NCBI RefSeq assembly: GCF_000003815.2
Contig: NW_023365780.1
Coordinates: 1-43,222 of the forward strand
DNA: 43,222 bases
Source: Branchiostoma floridae
Lineage: Eukaryota; Chordata; Leptocardii; Amphioxiformes; Branchiostomatidae
Direction of reading: 5' to 3'
Below, in pieces: positions 1 through 9,050 of this stretch. Every line of letters begins with the position of its first letter. The stretch's first letter is position 1. A program made the position numbers and the translations under genes. The notes beneath the pieces are model-generated. The model was given only the letters and a program-made list of their open reading frames with translations. It had not been told where the DNA came from and ran no database searches.

Positions 1-26
1 GTGACTATAGAAGGCTGTAGGAACAG

Positions 27-333
27 GTGGATCTTTCTGACAGAGGATGGTCCATATACGTGTGTGCGAGAGGCATGAAGAAAACAGGGATTTGTGTGTG
101 GGATGTGTCTGGAGGATGTGTGTACGAGTGTGTGTGTGCGGTGTGTGTGTCCGCAGTGTGTGTGCGGGAGGTGTGTGTGCGGGATGTGTGTGAAGGTTGT
201 GTGTACAGGAGGTGTGTGCGGGATGTGTGTGCGGTGTGTGTGTGTGCAGGAGGTGTGTGTGGGATGTGGCATGAAGAAAACAGGGATGGGAAAACTGTGT
301 GGTGTGTGGGCTGATGATAGAACCTGTGTTTGA
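27..333. repeat. GT-rich imperfect minisatellite
   Basis: About 300 bases of strand-biased GTGTGTG(C/T)GGGATGTGTGTG-type sequence. A longer period is also visible: the words GCATGAAGAAAACAGGGAT occur near 73 and again near 266, flanking the GT-rich core. Open frames across it are Cys/Val-rich by composition only and are not treated as genes. Confidence 0.85.
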
Positions 334-958
334 TAGGTCCTGACTGACTGGGAAGGTCAAGGTGGAAGAGTAGGGAGCATTTTCAAAGTGCTATGGTAGT
401 ACTGGGACACATTTGTACCTGACAGTTAATAGTTATGGTTCAATGTTTGGGGACATTACTCTGGGGTTCTAGGTTTTCCATGTTCGTACATGGAGGGTTG
501 TTCTATCACTATCAGTAGTATTTTTTGTTACTGTCTTGTGTTCATGTCCAGTATTGACCCTGTCTCAGGTTTGGCACCCCCACTGAAGGCTGATCAGATT
601 CCAAACATGTTTGTTAGGGACTCCATATGAAATGTTTCCGGAAGTGTTGGGGACTCCATGTGAAATGTTTCCGGAAGTGGACCCTTAGATAATGTACACT
701 CTGGGAGAGGTGCAGTCAGACCCAGTCAGAGCCATTCTGCACATACAGGACATTCCCCAGAAGATTCAAGGTCTCACACTGATAAGATGTTACCTTGCAA
801 AAGTATAGGTGCCTGAAACATTTTACTTATTGTTTACCAAGCTGAATAACAGAATAAAAGCCATTGTGGCTATAAACGTCTGTTACTTTGGATGAAAAGA
901 CGGGTTTCCTTTTGTCCAACAAGACTATTTTGAGTATTATCATCAGCTTTGTTGATGT
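334..958. other. non-coding stretch, no gene seen
   Basis: No credible coding frame. It contains the short direct duplication at 618-680. Around 845-960 an AATAAAAG followed by a T-rich run looks like the end of some transcript or LTR, but no partner end is visible, so no element is called. Confidence 0.5.
618..680. repeat. 33-bp direct duplication
   Basis: GGACTCCAT(A/G)TGAAATGTTT followed by CCGGAAGTG occurs twice head to tail, starting at 618 and at 651, with one substitution. It is a simple local tandem duplication. Confidence 0.85.
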
Positions 959-1081
959 TTGTTGCTGGAAGTTGAGTCTGAGGAGGGATGCTGCCCCAGA
1001 TGTGGGACTGATGCTTATCTGTTATCTGAGGGTCTGCATGGGGGGTCCCGACAACGATTTACACTGAATTCAGAAGAACCC

Positions 1082-1197
1082 CCTACGTATTACGCTAAAT
1101 CAAAGAAGGCAATTACGCTAAATTTGGTCGCCTCGCTACGAATTACGTACATAAGATGGTTTTCCCTACGAATTACGGGAAATAAAATAGGTTGCCT
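1082..1197. repeat. degenerate ~30-bp tandem units
   Basis: Four diverged units of about 30 bp, each built around TACGAATTACG or a variant, run into the assembly gap at 1198. A similar string of words recurs at 25640-25830, so this may be a fragment of a dispersed repeat. Confidence 0.45.
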
Positions 1198-1297
1198 NNN
1201 NNNNNNNNNNNNNNNNNNNNNNNNNNNNNNNNNNNNNNNNNNNNNNNNNNNNNNNNNNNNNNNNNNNNNNNNNNNNNNNNNNNNNNNNNNNNNNNNN
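1198..1297. other. assembly gap (100 N)
   Basis: A run of exactly 100 N, probably a placeholder of unknown true length. It hides the end of the dispersed repeat that starts at 1298. Confidence 0.95.
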
Positions 1298-2260
1298 CCG
1301 CGGTCGGCCTCACACTTCCGATTCTTGTGTTATTTTGTCACGAATTGCGCTCGAAAAGCAGAATAATATCGCCGACATAGTAGACCCTGGCTAGCATCTT
1401 AAAGTATAGGTTCCGGACAAAACCTGAGGGTATGGACAAACTGACTTGTTTGTTGCGAGAGCAAAGAGACACATTCTAAACGCTGCCTTACTCAACACAA
1501 CGTGCAAGGATACAACAGAATCGATCGATGTTTCTAACCAAGAATTCGAAAACATAGACATGCGGGTAACCAAAATCTTTTTAAAATATTCATCCTACAT
1601 AGTCACAATAATAACTGAGAAACTGAGAAGAAAAATTGCAAGGGAAAATGACCCAATATATAGAACCTACCGCTCGCCACCGCCCTTCTTCTCCAACTGA
1701 AGCTGTGTGACTGTGTGCGACAAAAAATACTGTACATATCCATCCGCCGTCAAAGTGGCCAGCTGTATAACAGCAAATACTTCATAGTAAACAGCTAATT
1801 ATTTTCTAATTATAGGGCAAATGCTATACCAAAGCTGGAAATAATTCCAGGGATCTAAAATCGAGCTATTATTTGATGGATGCGGCCTTCTTGTTATGAA
1901 CTATTTTCTGGCGGCACTTGTGTATATCTTGTCTGAGAAGGGAATTCGGTGTCTAAGGATTGGGAGGCTCACATAGGGTTTGTCAAACCAGAGTAGTTTT
2001 GCAGAAAATGAAAACTGGATTTCGTGACTTAAACATAGTTGCCTCATACAACCTTATCATAACAGCGTGTTACGATTTGTGTGATCACTTTTAACTGTGA
2101 CTTTCAACTCCATACAAAACCTTCCCCTTGTACAGCTAAGTAAAATCTTTTACAGTAGCTTAAATATTGTCCACCACAACTATAAAGAATTGAAACTGGA
2201 ACTTTAAAAAGTGAACTTGAAGTTTTGTTGCATACAGCTGCATGTATGTAAACATACTAC
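1298..2260 (-). repeat. dispersed repeat DR-1, copy 1
   Basis: Read on the minus strand, this segment aligns almost end to end with 22030-22930 on the plus strand, by eye at roughly 75-85% identity. Shared landmarks include GACGGCGGATGGAT, CAGTTGGAGAAGAAGGGC, CAGTTTGTCCATACCCTCAGG and CGCAATTCGTGACAAAAT. A shorter relative is at 28570-28855. No family was recognised and no intact ORF is present. The end nearest 1298 is cut by the gap. Confidence 0.8.
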
Positions 2261-2820
2261 TACTCCGGCGGACGAGCCGAGAACACTGCAGCAAGTGGAG
2301 CCGGGCGCTACTCCTTCGACCCCGACTGGAGTTAAGAAACACTACAAGGGCGCTAAAGGTCTGTACCAGGTCGAGTTTGTCGTTGTCGTGAATTTTTTTT
2401 GTTTTTTGCTTTGAGTGTGTCTTTATTTTGTAGGCGACGTGAGTGCCAAGAGTTGGGAATTTTTGGACGGACGAAGAAACTTTAGTTAGTGCCATTTTAT
2501 GTTTGACAGGTAAGTTCTCTTTGGAGGCGGGTTTTAGACGATAGTGTGAGGCAGTGAGTTTGTGAGTTTTTCGTTTTTTCGCCATTTGTTTGTTCATGGT
2601 TAGCTTGGGTTCCCGCAGTTTGGTGGCTCCAAGGACGAGAATACCCGTCCGAAATCTTACAGCACCTACAATGGAGTTACGTGGCAATCGTGTGTACTTT
2701 AAGTTATGTCATAGTATGTGTTATGTGACATTGATAAGTGTAGTTATAGTATGTTTATAACTAAGACAGTCACATTTCTTTATTTTGTTTTGTAATCATT
2801 GCTTCAATATGTAAAATCAG
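2261..2820. other. no confident gene; weak exon-like signal
   Basis: A stretch at about 2432-2511 is flanked by an acceptor-like TTATTTTGTAG and a donor-like ACAG/GTAAGTT. One frame of it reads NFWTDEETLVSAI, reminiscent of the start of a Myb/SANT-type domain. A stop lies just upstream in that frame and no partner exon was found, so it is not called. Confidence 0.3.
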
Positions 2821-3000
2821 CCCCGCCAATCCCACCCAAGTACCAGTCTATCTCTGAGGAGAACAGAGACCGGGACACCAGAAACTTTTCGTAACTGCAG
2901 AGGAGTATCTCAGATATCACGAGCACGCCCAACAGTGCCGGGAGCAGAAGATGCGGGTGCACACGGGTATCGCCACAATGCGAAAAGGACACGGCTTCAT
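2821..3000 (+). pseudogene. frameshifted coding-like fragment, unrecognised
   Basis: Two overlapping frames read smoothly into one another. The first gives PPIPPKYQSISEENRDRD. After a one-base slip near 2890 the second gives FVTAEEYLRYHEHAQQCREQ. The composition (charged, low in rare codons) looks like protein-coding sequence that has lost one base. I do not recognise the family. It could be part of a transposon ORF or of a decayed gene. Confidence 0.25.
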
Positions 3001-3674
3001 GTGGACGTCATTACCTCACGTCCATTGTTGCAACAGGACGGGTTTGAAAGACAGAATTGTAGCAAGACAAACGTTTATAATCCCATAATACGTCAAAGAA
3101 ACCAGAACAACAGGGCGACTGTATGGGGTATAAATCCAACACTTCTGTACCCATACACATATGTCAGTCAGACTGTAAGTGTGACTACCTGAAAGTATAC
3201 TTTGGTCATATCTTGAAGAAAGGGAGCACAAAATTCATACTACTTTCCTCAGTTTAAACCCAAATCCTGGGAAAAAGAGACCGTCGGGTAGAGAGGGCTA
3301 AATTCTCAAACAAGATCAAATCCACAAGCAGCGCAAAACATTACCTCAATATCAATACCTCAGGGAAGTAGAAGGAGGAGGACAGGCCAGCCATGCAGAA
3401 ATGTTCTCTGTTGGCGAGGGGCAGGCAGCCAGGGTCTGTAGCTTTAGTAAATGTTTGCACTGCTGCAAACGCAGTCTACAAAAGTGCCAAAATGTCTCCC
3501 ACAACATGCCTTATTTAAGGTAGTGTGATTCTATATCATACCCATTTGAAGAAGATACCAGGGAGTAGAGTAAGTCAATGGAGGAACTGAGAACAATAGT
3601 ATCGAGTCATCAGTACAGAGCTGTTTCTCCCTTTAACAATGTACTAAGCTGTACAGTATATCTACTAGTTTCAG
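3001..3674. other. no gene seen
   Basis: AT-rich intergenic or intronic sequence. Open frames here have no recognisable composition or motif. The polypyrimidine tract at its right end belongs to the candidate exon at 3675. Confidence 0.4.
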
Positions 3675-3786
3675 GTCATTTTGTACCTATCTTTGTATCG
3701 CCATCATCCACACCAAACGGACGATACTGATCAGTCCGAGCAGGACTTTGACAACGAAGACGAGCCGTACGCCGGTTTAGTACCAT
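3675..3786 (+). CDS. candidate internal exon of an unrecognised gene
   Basis: The segment sits between an acceptor-like ...CTAGTTTCAG and a strong donor-like CAT/GTAAGT. One frame is open throughout and reads ...HHPHQTDDTDQSEQDF then DNEDEPYAGLVP, an acidic, protein-like string. It leaves one base at the donor, and the candidate terminal exon at 4640 supplies the remaining two bases in the frame that is open there, so the two are phase-compatible. No family is recognised. Upstream exons were not identified. Chance splice-like words are the main alternative. Confidence 0.35.
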
Positions 3787-4480
3787 GTAAGTATTCTCTC
3801 CAGCTCATAATTTAAAAACGGATCTGCCAACACAAAGGTACAATTGGGAATATCCAGTAGACTCGGTGTACAGTCTCACTTCACATTTAATAATATATTA
3901 GGGTGCGGCAAGTCTGGAAGACTGAGTGTTACACCTATCATGGCTCCAGATGGCAATGATACACCTCGTTTCTGCACTACTCCAGTTTGAGCTGTTACCC
4001 TGGCCTTCAGCCATGATTACGACACAGGCTCACAAGCAAAAATGGCAAACAAACCGCAAAAAAAAACACAGGAAAACTGTAGAAAAACAAGGATGACAGA
4101 ATTAGCGTGGCTTAGAAATGGCGAGAGAAAGCCTTTGCATATGAACCCTGACCTTCTGCAGCCGGCCAAGAAAGCGTTTGCATTCACACGAGGAAAAATG
4201 CGTCAGAGATCTCCGGTGCAGATTATCCGTCGTGCGTCGACCCTGAGGTTGACATACGACGGGGTCATAAAATATCCGTCGCCCTTTAGCACGAAGCAAT
4301 AAACGCGTCTTATGTCAAAGTTGCACGACTTTGACATATGTCATTATCGCACGACCAGGAATTTTCCTTGTGTGAACCGGGCCTATGTTATTAAATAGAG
4401 CTTTCAGTGTATTATAACCAGGTCAATAATGACAATGAAGGTGGGCAGATGGTCAGCTAATCTGTCCACTGTCCACCTTC
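3787..4480. other. possible intron or intergenic, no gene
   Basis: If the exons at 3675 and 4640 belong together this is intron sequence. An 86-residue open frame at 4042-4302 has an antisense open frame of similar length over the same bases and no recognisable motif, so it is not called. Confidence 0.35.
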
Positions 4481-4531
4481 AAGAACCTGTTACAGTCAAC
4501 ATTTATTAAATGTTGACTGTAGCAGGTTCTT
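4481..4531. repeat. 51-bp near-perfect palindrome
   Basis: Arms 4481-4505 and 4507-4531 are 25 bp each, separated by one base, and complementary except for one A/G change that would be a wobble pair in RNA. The left arm starts AAGAACCTGTTACAG and the right arm ends CTGTAGCAGGTTCTT. It could be fused terminal repeats of a DNA transposon or an RNA hairpin. Nothing around it decides this. Confidence 0.85.
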
Positions 4532-4639
4532 TCTTTTTCAGATTGTTGTAAATAAAGAACCAGTTGTTACACACTCACTTGCTAACCTGATAGAATTATT
4601 CATTGCATTTCCTTATGTCTAATACTTTTGCACCTTCAG

Positions 4640-4806
4640 ATGTAGCTTCAAGACTGCAGGTCCTACAAAGGACAATACAGGGTAACCCACCAGCAAGAAT
4701 TTGTACAAGCCACGACACAATCTTTCAAGATGGAGTACAGCTGTTCAAGGGGTCAAACTTCAAGATTCCATATTCAATAACACAGAAGGATGTGTATTTT
4801 GTGTAA
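4640..4806 (+). CDS. candidate terminal exon of an unrecognised gene
   Basis: An acceptor-like TTTTGCACCTTCAG precedes an open frame that ends at a TAA at 4804-4806. The frame reads VASRLQVLQRTIQ, then GNPPARICTSHDTIFQ, then DGVQLFKGSNFKIPYSITQK, a balanced protein-like composition. It is phase-compatible with the candidate exon at 3675-3786. I do not recognise the protein. A transposon origin is as possible as a host gene. Confidence 0.35.
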
Positions 4807-5432
4807 ACATTTATGTCCAAAGTTGCTTTTTATCAACTAATATTGCACTCACGGAGTACAAAACATTCGTTAACTTCAGCTACCCACGTGTGATAACAGT
4901 CCCATTGAGGTAGGTCAAGAGGTGGTGGTGATCTACATCCAAACCAAATATATTCCAAGGGAAAGTAGGACACCTCAACGACAAGCAAGTGAAAGTGGCC
5001 TTCTACAGGCAAACCAAAACATCCATAATCAAAAGTGTTGTAGAGAGGGAGTGGATAGACCCCGTTTTCATTATTGACATCAATGTTCAACTGTCAACAA
5101 GTGTTTTTTTTTATTCAGTAGTATGAACCAACACAACAACACGAAAAAAGGGACACCAGCTTGTCCCAAACCATAACTCAAACAGAGATAAACAAATAAA
5201 CTGAAATATTGATGTAAGAATATTGTATACAGAATGTGCCCCATTTGCCTCTGTGCCTCTCGACTCTAGATTCACCCTTCTTGCTTCAATCAAATACTCT
5301 ACTTCTTGAAATAAATATACATACTTAATAAAGGACTGGGTGCTTAAGTGTCCGGACTGTCTTCTTTTGTAGATAAACATTTTAGCTAACAAGATTATGA
5401 GACATTTGCGGGAAAAGAGTTTGGACTAAAGA
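4807..5432. other. no gene seen
   Basis: AT-rich sequence with only short, low-quality open frames on either strand. No repeat partner was noticed in this window. Confidence 0.4.
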
Positions 5433-6225
5433 TTGTACACGAGAGTAGCGACGTGGCTGGGGAAAACCGCCGATTACTGTGTACCAGGAAGACGAGAAGG
5501 ACAGTCGCCGCGGGTTTATCGTTTTAAATGGTGTGACAAACGAGTGGTCGGAACTCGTGTTTGCCGCTGCTGTAAACAGATGGAGGAAATCTTAGACGGC
5601 TTCAGGTATGGATTTCCCCTTGAGTATTTCGGCCCTAGAACGCGTCCTCTCATATTTCCTCCTCAGCCGAGACAATCCCATTCCGCGCCAATCTATGAAA
5701 AACTAAAGGAGGAGTTAGTGTCCATGCGGCTTACTGGACCTTTTCCCTCACCGCCTTTCGAAAACCTATTTCTATCCCCATTGTACGCAGTTCCCAAAAA
5801 GACCCCAGGCAAATTTCGACTTATAACGACCTCTCGTATCCCTCCGGCTCCTCTGTCAATGACGGTATTCCGGCAGACTTATCCTGTTTCCTGTGCATCC
5901 ATTGACATCATCATCATCGGTCGGCTGCGGCGCGACATATCAAAATTCTCGGCCCAGGTTGCTTTCTGTCCAAAACAGACATTGAATAATCCTTCCGTTT
6001 AATACCTATCCACCCTAGCGATCACCATCTGTTAGGATTCTACTGGAACGGAAACTTTTATTATGACAAATGTCTACCTATGGGTTGCCCCACGTCTTGT
6101 GCCATCTTCGAATCATTTAGTTCTGCGCTGGAATGGATTGCTCTCAATGAGCTTCACATTCCCTTTCCTTCCCATATCTTAGACGACTTTCTCTTCGCCA
6201 ACAAAACATACTCGCAGATGACCCT
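5433..6225 (+). pseudogene. DIRS-type reverse transcriptase fragment (decayed)
   Basis: This is the reverse transcriptase of a DIRS/Ngaro-like (tyrosine-recombinase) retrotransposon. Visible in order: DGFRYGFPL and GPR, then LKEELVSMRLTGPF, PPFENLFLSPLYAVPKK, PGKFRLI. After a one-base deletion near 5825 come DLSYPSGSSVNDGIP, GPGCFLSKTDIE, PIHPSDHHLLGFYW, LPMGCPTSCAIFE and the catalytic-type HILDDFLF. The LDDF form in place of YxDD, with this spacing, is typical of DIRS-group enzymes. Two in-frame stops (5903, 5987) and the frameshift make it non-functional. Similarity ends near 6225. RNase H, methyltransferase and recombinase parts were not found. The exact left edge is uncertain; clear homology starts near 5580. 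Confidence 0.8.
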
Positions 6226-6904
6226 GGAACCCGAGGAGGTGAAGGGTCGGCCGGATGCCATGTTAACCAGTGACACGTACAGGGATGGTGTCACCAAAAA
6301 CTAAATCATCACCACCATTCAACAAGTCACACTTCTGATAAACCAACGGAGAATTTGAGAAATGTACTAGGAGAAAAGGCACAGCAGTTGGGCCCCTTGC
6401 CAAGCAACAACGTCAAAGGGCTAACCTACCATAGCATTTTCTGAACGTGCAAGTGTAGAATATTACAAATGTGCTGGGGACTCATGTGTAACCACGAAAG
6501 GTAGACTAAGTGCAATATTCACAGTGAAATGAAATGGTGGCACATTCAATTGTACAATCGTGTTTCACTGAATACCTTTGGTACATCTGAAATCAGCATA
6601 AGATCATGTGTATGACACAGTATCACATATGTTTGTACATCAGATATGTATTTACAAAACACATGTCTAACCGAACATGTATTTTTCGTTTCACGAAAAT
6701 ATATTTATGCCTACCTTATCGGCCATTAAACATCAACATAAGACCCATAATCACTCCACGCTATCTTTTGGTGCGAGTACTAGAACTTTAATTGACTGGC
6801 ATTAATTTTGTAGTGTGCAAGGTTACAAACGCCACATTCTATGTCAGTAAGTCAATAGAACACCTGATAGGCGCTTCAATCTTTCTGCCAGACTATATCA
6901 TCAA
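6226..6904. other. AT-rich spacer, no gene seen
   Basis: Separates the DIRS fragment from the DNA polymerase fragment. The short open frames have no recognisable motif. Confidence 0.4.
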
Positions 6905-7801
6905 ACAACAAAGCCATCGTCTCCCTGCTAACCGGATCTCACGGCACCAATACGGACAACTTGTGCTTCTTTCGTTGTCTCGCCCTGCACAAAGGAGAGG
7001 AAAAACTAAGCCTGGATAAGACCGCCAAATCCCTGCTCGAGAGGTACCTATGGCATGTCGGGAAGACACGGGATGAGTTCAAAGGGGTCATGCTGAATGA
7101 ACTCTTTGGCGTCAATGTACAAGTGTACCGCCTACACCAAGACGATGAGGATCAAAGTACATTTGCAGAACTGATCAGGCGCCCCTAGGTGATACACGGA
7201 GACGCCATGTATCTAAATTTGTATGAAGAACACTTAAGCTACGTCACCGAGTTTTAAAAATACGCAAATTCCTTGTCCGGTTGCAAGTGTGGTCAGAAGT
7301 TCACACATCACGGGCATCGAAACAGGCACGAGGGAACATGCACCGGAACTACAAAATACGTGTATCCAGGCGGGGCGTTAAAGGTGACACGTACCATCTT
7401 CGAAAGGAAACAAGACAAAGGAATCCTGATAAAGATCGTTACTGTCCATACAGGCCAATGTATGATCTAGAATGCTTATTAAAACCGATCTCGGGTCAAC
7501 AAACACGAAAATGACATGGGAGGCCGTTCACGAGCTCCTCAGCGTCTGCGACTGTTCAAACGTTCCAGGATTCACGGAACGGAAGTGATGTATCTCAGAG
7601 GGGGATCCGGCCACTCTCGTCGAAACATTCTTGTCGTATCTGGAACAAGTCAGATTTGCGGCATACGAGAAACTGAGAGACAAGTTCGAGTGTGTATTTG
7701 AAACCATTACAAACAAAAGACAACAAGACAGTGCAAGAATAGAGGAAGACGAGGCCAACAAACAAAACATGCTGTTGTACCACGTATGCTGCTTGAAATA
7801 A
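6905..7801 (+). pseudogene. type-B DNA polymerase fragment, Polinton/Maverick-like (decayed)
   Basis: This corresponds to the N-terminal part of the family-B DNA polymerases annotated as 'organellar and viral type' and encoded by self-synthesising DNA transposons. Visible in order: TGSHGTNTDNLCFFRCLALH, DEFKGVMLNELFGVNVQVY, NLYEEHLSYV, a C2H2-like segment CKCGQKF...H...C, YVYPGGALKVTRTIFE, then in the next frame DKDRYCPYRPMYDLECLLKP, whose DLE matches the exonuclease I (DxE) motif. In a third frame follow HELLSVCDCSNVPGF and EGDPATLVETFLSYLEQV. Stops at 7186, near 7255 and at 7586, and two frame changes (near 7440 and 7510), show it is dead. No polymerase-domain motifs, integrase, ATPase or capsid genes follow, so this is an isolated fragment. 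Assignment to Polintons rather than a related element is inference. Confidence 0.7.
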
Positions 7802-7958
7802 TGGTGCCCAACTTTAACAAAATTTCCTTCTTGTATAACAATGTTATTTTACAATGATTATTTAATAGGAAAAGAAAAAAAGTCATAACACAATGCTACA
7901 AACATTCAAAAATATACTTTTCAAAATTGCATATTAATTAGACCTCTACCAAATGTCC

Positions 7959-8222
7959 AGACCTTGCCAGCGTTGTGGCCTTCAGAAATTACCGAAACAC
8001 AAGACAAGGGCACCACTAGTCAGTATCAAGACTTCCACCCAACTCGAGATCGATTGCGTTGATTACCTTTCGGTCGAAAAATCCGTTGGGAGTTAAGAGA
8101 ATAGTTGGTCATTACAGACCTCTTAACACGCCTGTCAGTCGCCGTTCCGAACAAGACGGCTCTGAACACTGCTCGTGCTCTCTATAAATATAACATCCTC
8201 CCATATGGGTTCCTCCGAAATT
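7959..8222 (+). pseudogene. Ty3/gypsy-type integrase core fragment (decayed)
   Basis: Retroviral-type integrase core of an LTR retrotransposon. Seen first: C..C spacing in RPCQRCGLQKLPK, then RAPLVSIKTSTQLEIDCVDY (the D of CVDY in the position of the first catalytic Asp), SVEKSVGS, a TAA stop at 8094 and a frame change. Then LVITDLLTRLSVAVPNKTAL and NTARALYKYNILPYGF, the usual continuation of the gypsy core. Similarity stops near 8222, before the second Asp and the Glu of the DDE triad. No LTRs or protease/RT domains are adjacent. It is transcribed in the same direction as the two fragments to its left. Confidence 0.75.
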
Positions 8223-8274
8223 CATGACGCAGACGCATTCATCTGCTGAGCAGTACTCTTGAGACTTGAGGCTT

Positions 8275-8300
8275 CTGAGAAAGACTGTCTTGAAACGTTG
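8275..8300 (+). other. hammerhead-like CTGA...GAAA motif (weak)
   Basis: CTGAGA, then a small hairpin AAGA-CTG-TCTT, then GAAACG. This resembles the short hammerhead-ribozyme core words found in Penelope-like elements and retrozymes (CTGANGA, stem II, GAAAC), but one core base is missing relative to the consensus. No flanking stem I/III or Penelope ORF was found. It probably marks a decayed repeat, not an active ribozyme. Confidence 0.2.
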
Positions 8301-8523
8301 ACAGGGGCTGCTCGTTTTAAGAGTTACATGATAAATGAGCATGCGGTTTTGATACTCTGTCCCCGTCGGTTACATGAACTGACCAGACTTCAACCTGCGC
8401 AAGTTCTACGTACATCAAGTGGCCTTTAAGGCCTTTACTGGCCAGCTACATATAGATGGCAGTCTCGTTGTTTCCCACACGTGTCATTATACATTTGCGT
8501 CAATGTTGATCATCTGACTCTAG

Positions 8524-8817
8524 AGTCACAGGCTATCAACGATAGTAAAAAAAATTGAACAGAGTAACCAAGATGTTGCTGGCATAGCTGAAAACCTTGC
8601 CAAGGGAAAGTTTGATACATGTGCTAAGATGATCATGACACACCCCACACTGAGGCTCAAGATTTGGGACCAGCTGGTACAACAGGTACAGGTGGAGAAA
8701 ACCTCACTGCTAGCCACATCTCTCAGTCCCAGCATCATTCGAAAAACGACGCCGTCTGACCTACAGAACTTTTCATACACAGCCATGGAGACAGAGCTTA
8801 ATGAACGGACATTCTGA
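8524..8817 (+). pseudogene. ORF fragment of an uncharacterised transposon family
   Basis: A frame open from 8524 to a stop at 8817 reads ...KKIEQSNQDVAGIAENLAKG, KFDTCAKMIMTHPTLRLKIW, DQLVQQVQVEKTSLLATSLS, PSIIRKTTPSDLQNFSYTAM. The pattern (helical block, HPTL..KI...L, LRK..-like SIIRK, DLQNFSY...EL) resembles multi-copy uncharacterised ORFs I know from invertebrate genomes. That is recollection of a pattern, not a search result. The reading is cut at both ends and there is no catalytic domain. An ordinary exon is the alternative. Confidence 0.4.
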
Positions 8818-8904
8818 GTTTGTCATCGTCTCCAGGCGGGCTGAGGGAAAGTACCATCTTGAACAAGAGCAAAAGGGAATGAAATCTTATTTGTGGCCTT
8901 GACA

Positions 8905-9050
8905 TCCAGCAAACCCATCTAACTTAGCTGAACAAGCCCCCACTGTACCAGAGGTACAGTCCCCGAAGTCTGGGTTTCCAAGAGGCTTGACAGCTGTAAT
9001 ACTTAAGACCTGACTAACAGAACCCGAGTAAGCTGGATGTCCTGCCATTG
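8905..9050 (-). repeat. dispersed repeat DR-2, copy 1
   Basis: Reverse-complement match to 23518-23668, sharing CATCCAGCTTACTC, TAGTCAGGTCT, CCTCTTGGAAACCCAGACTT and CGGGGACTGT, at about 80-85% identity by eye. The orientation is inverted relative to its partner. The family was not recognised. Confidence 0.75.

Noticed and set aside
27-333. Cys/Val-rich open frames across the GT-rich tract
   Set aside because: They arise from low-complexity (GTGTGTGC)n sequence in several frames and have no motif beyond composition.
790-960. Possible LTR end (AATAAAAG and downstream T-rich stretch)
   Set aside because: No second LTR, no TG...CA ends and no primer-binding site found.
4042-4302. Overlapping 86- and 65-codon frames on opposite strands
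   Set aside because: Both open by composition and neither shows protein-like conservation cues or motifs.
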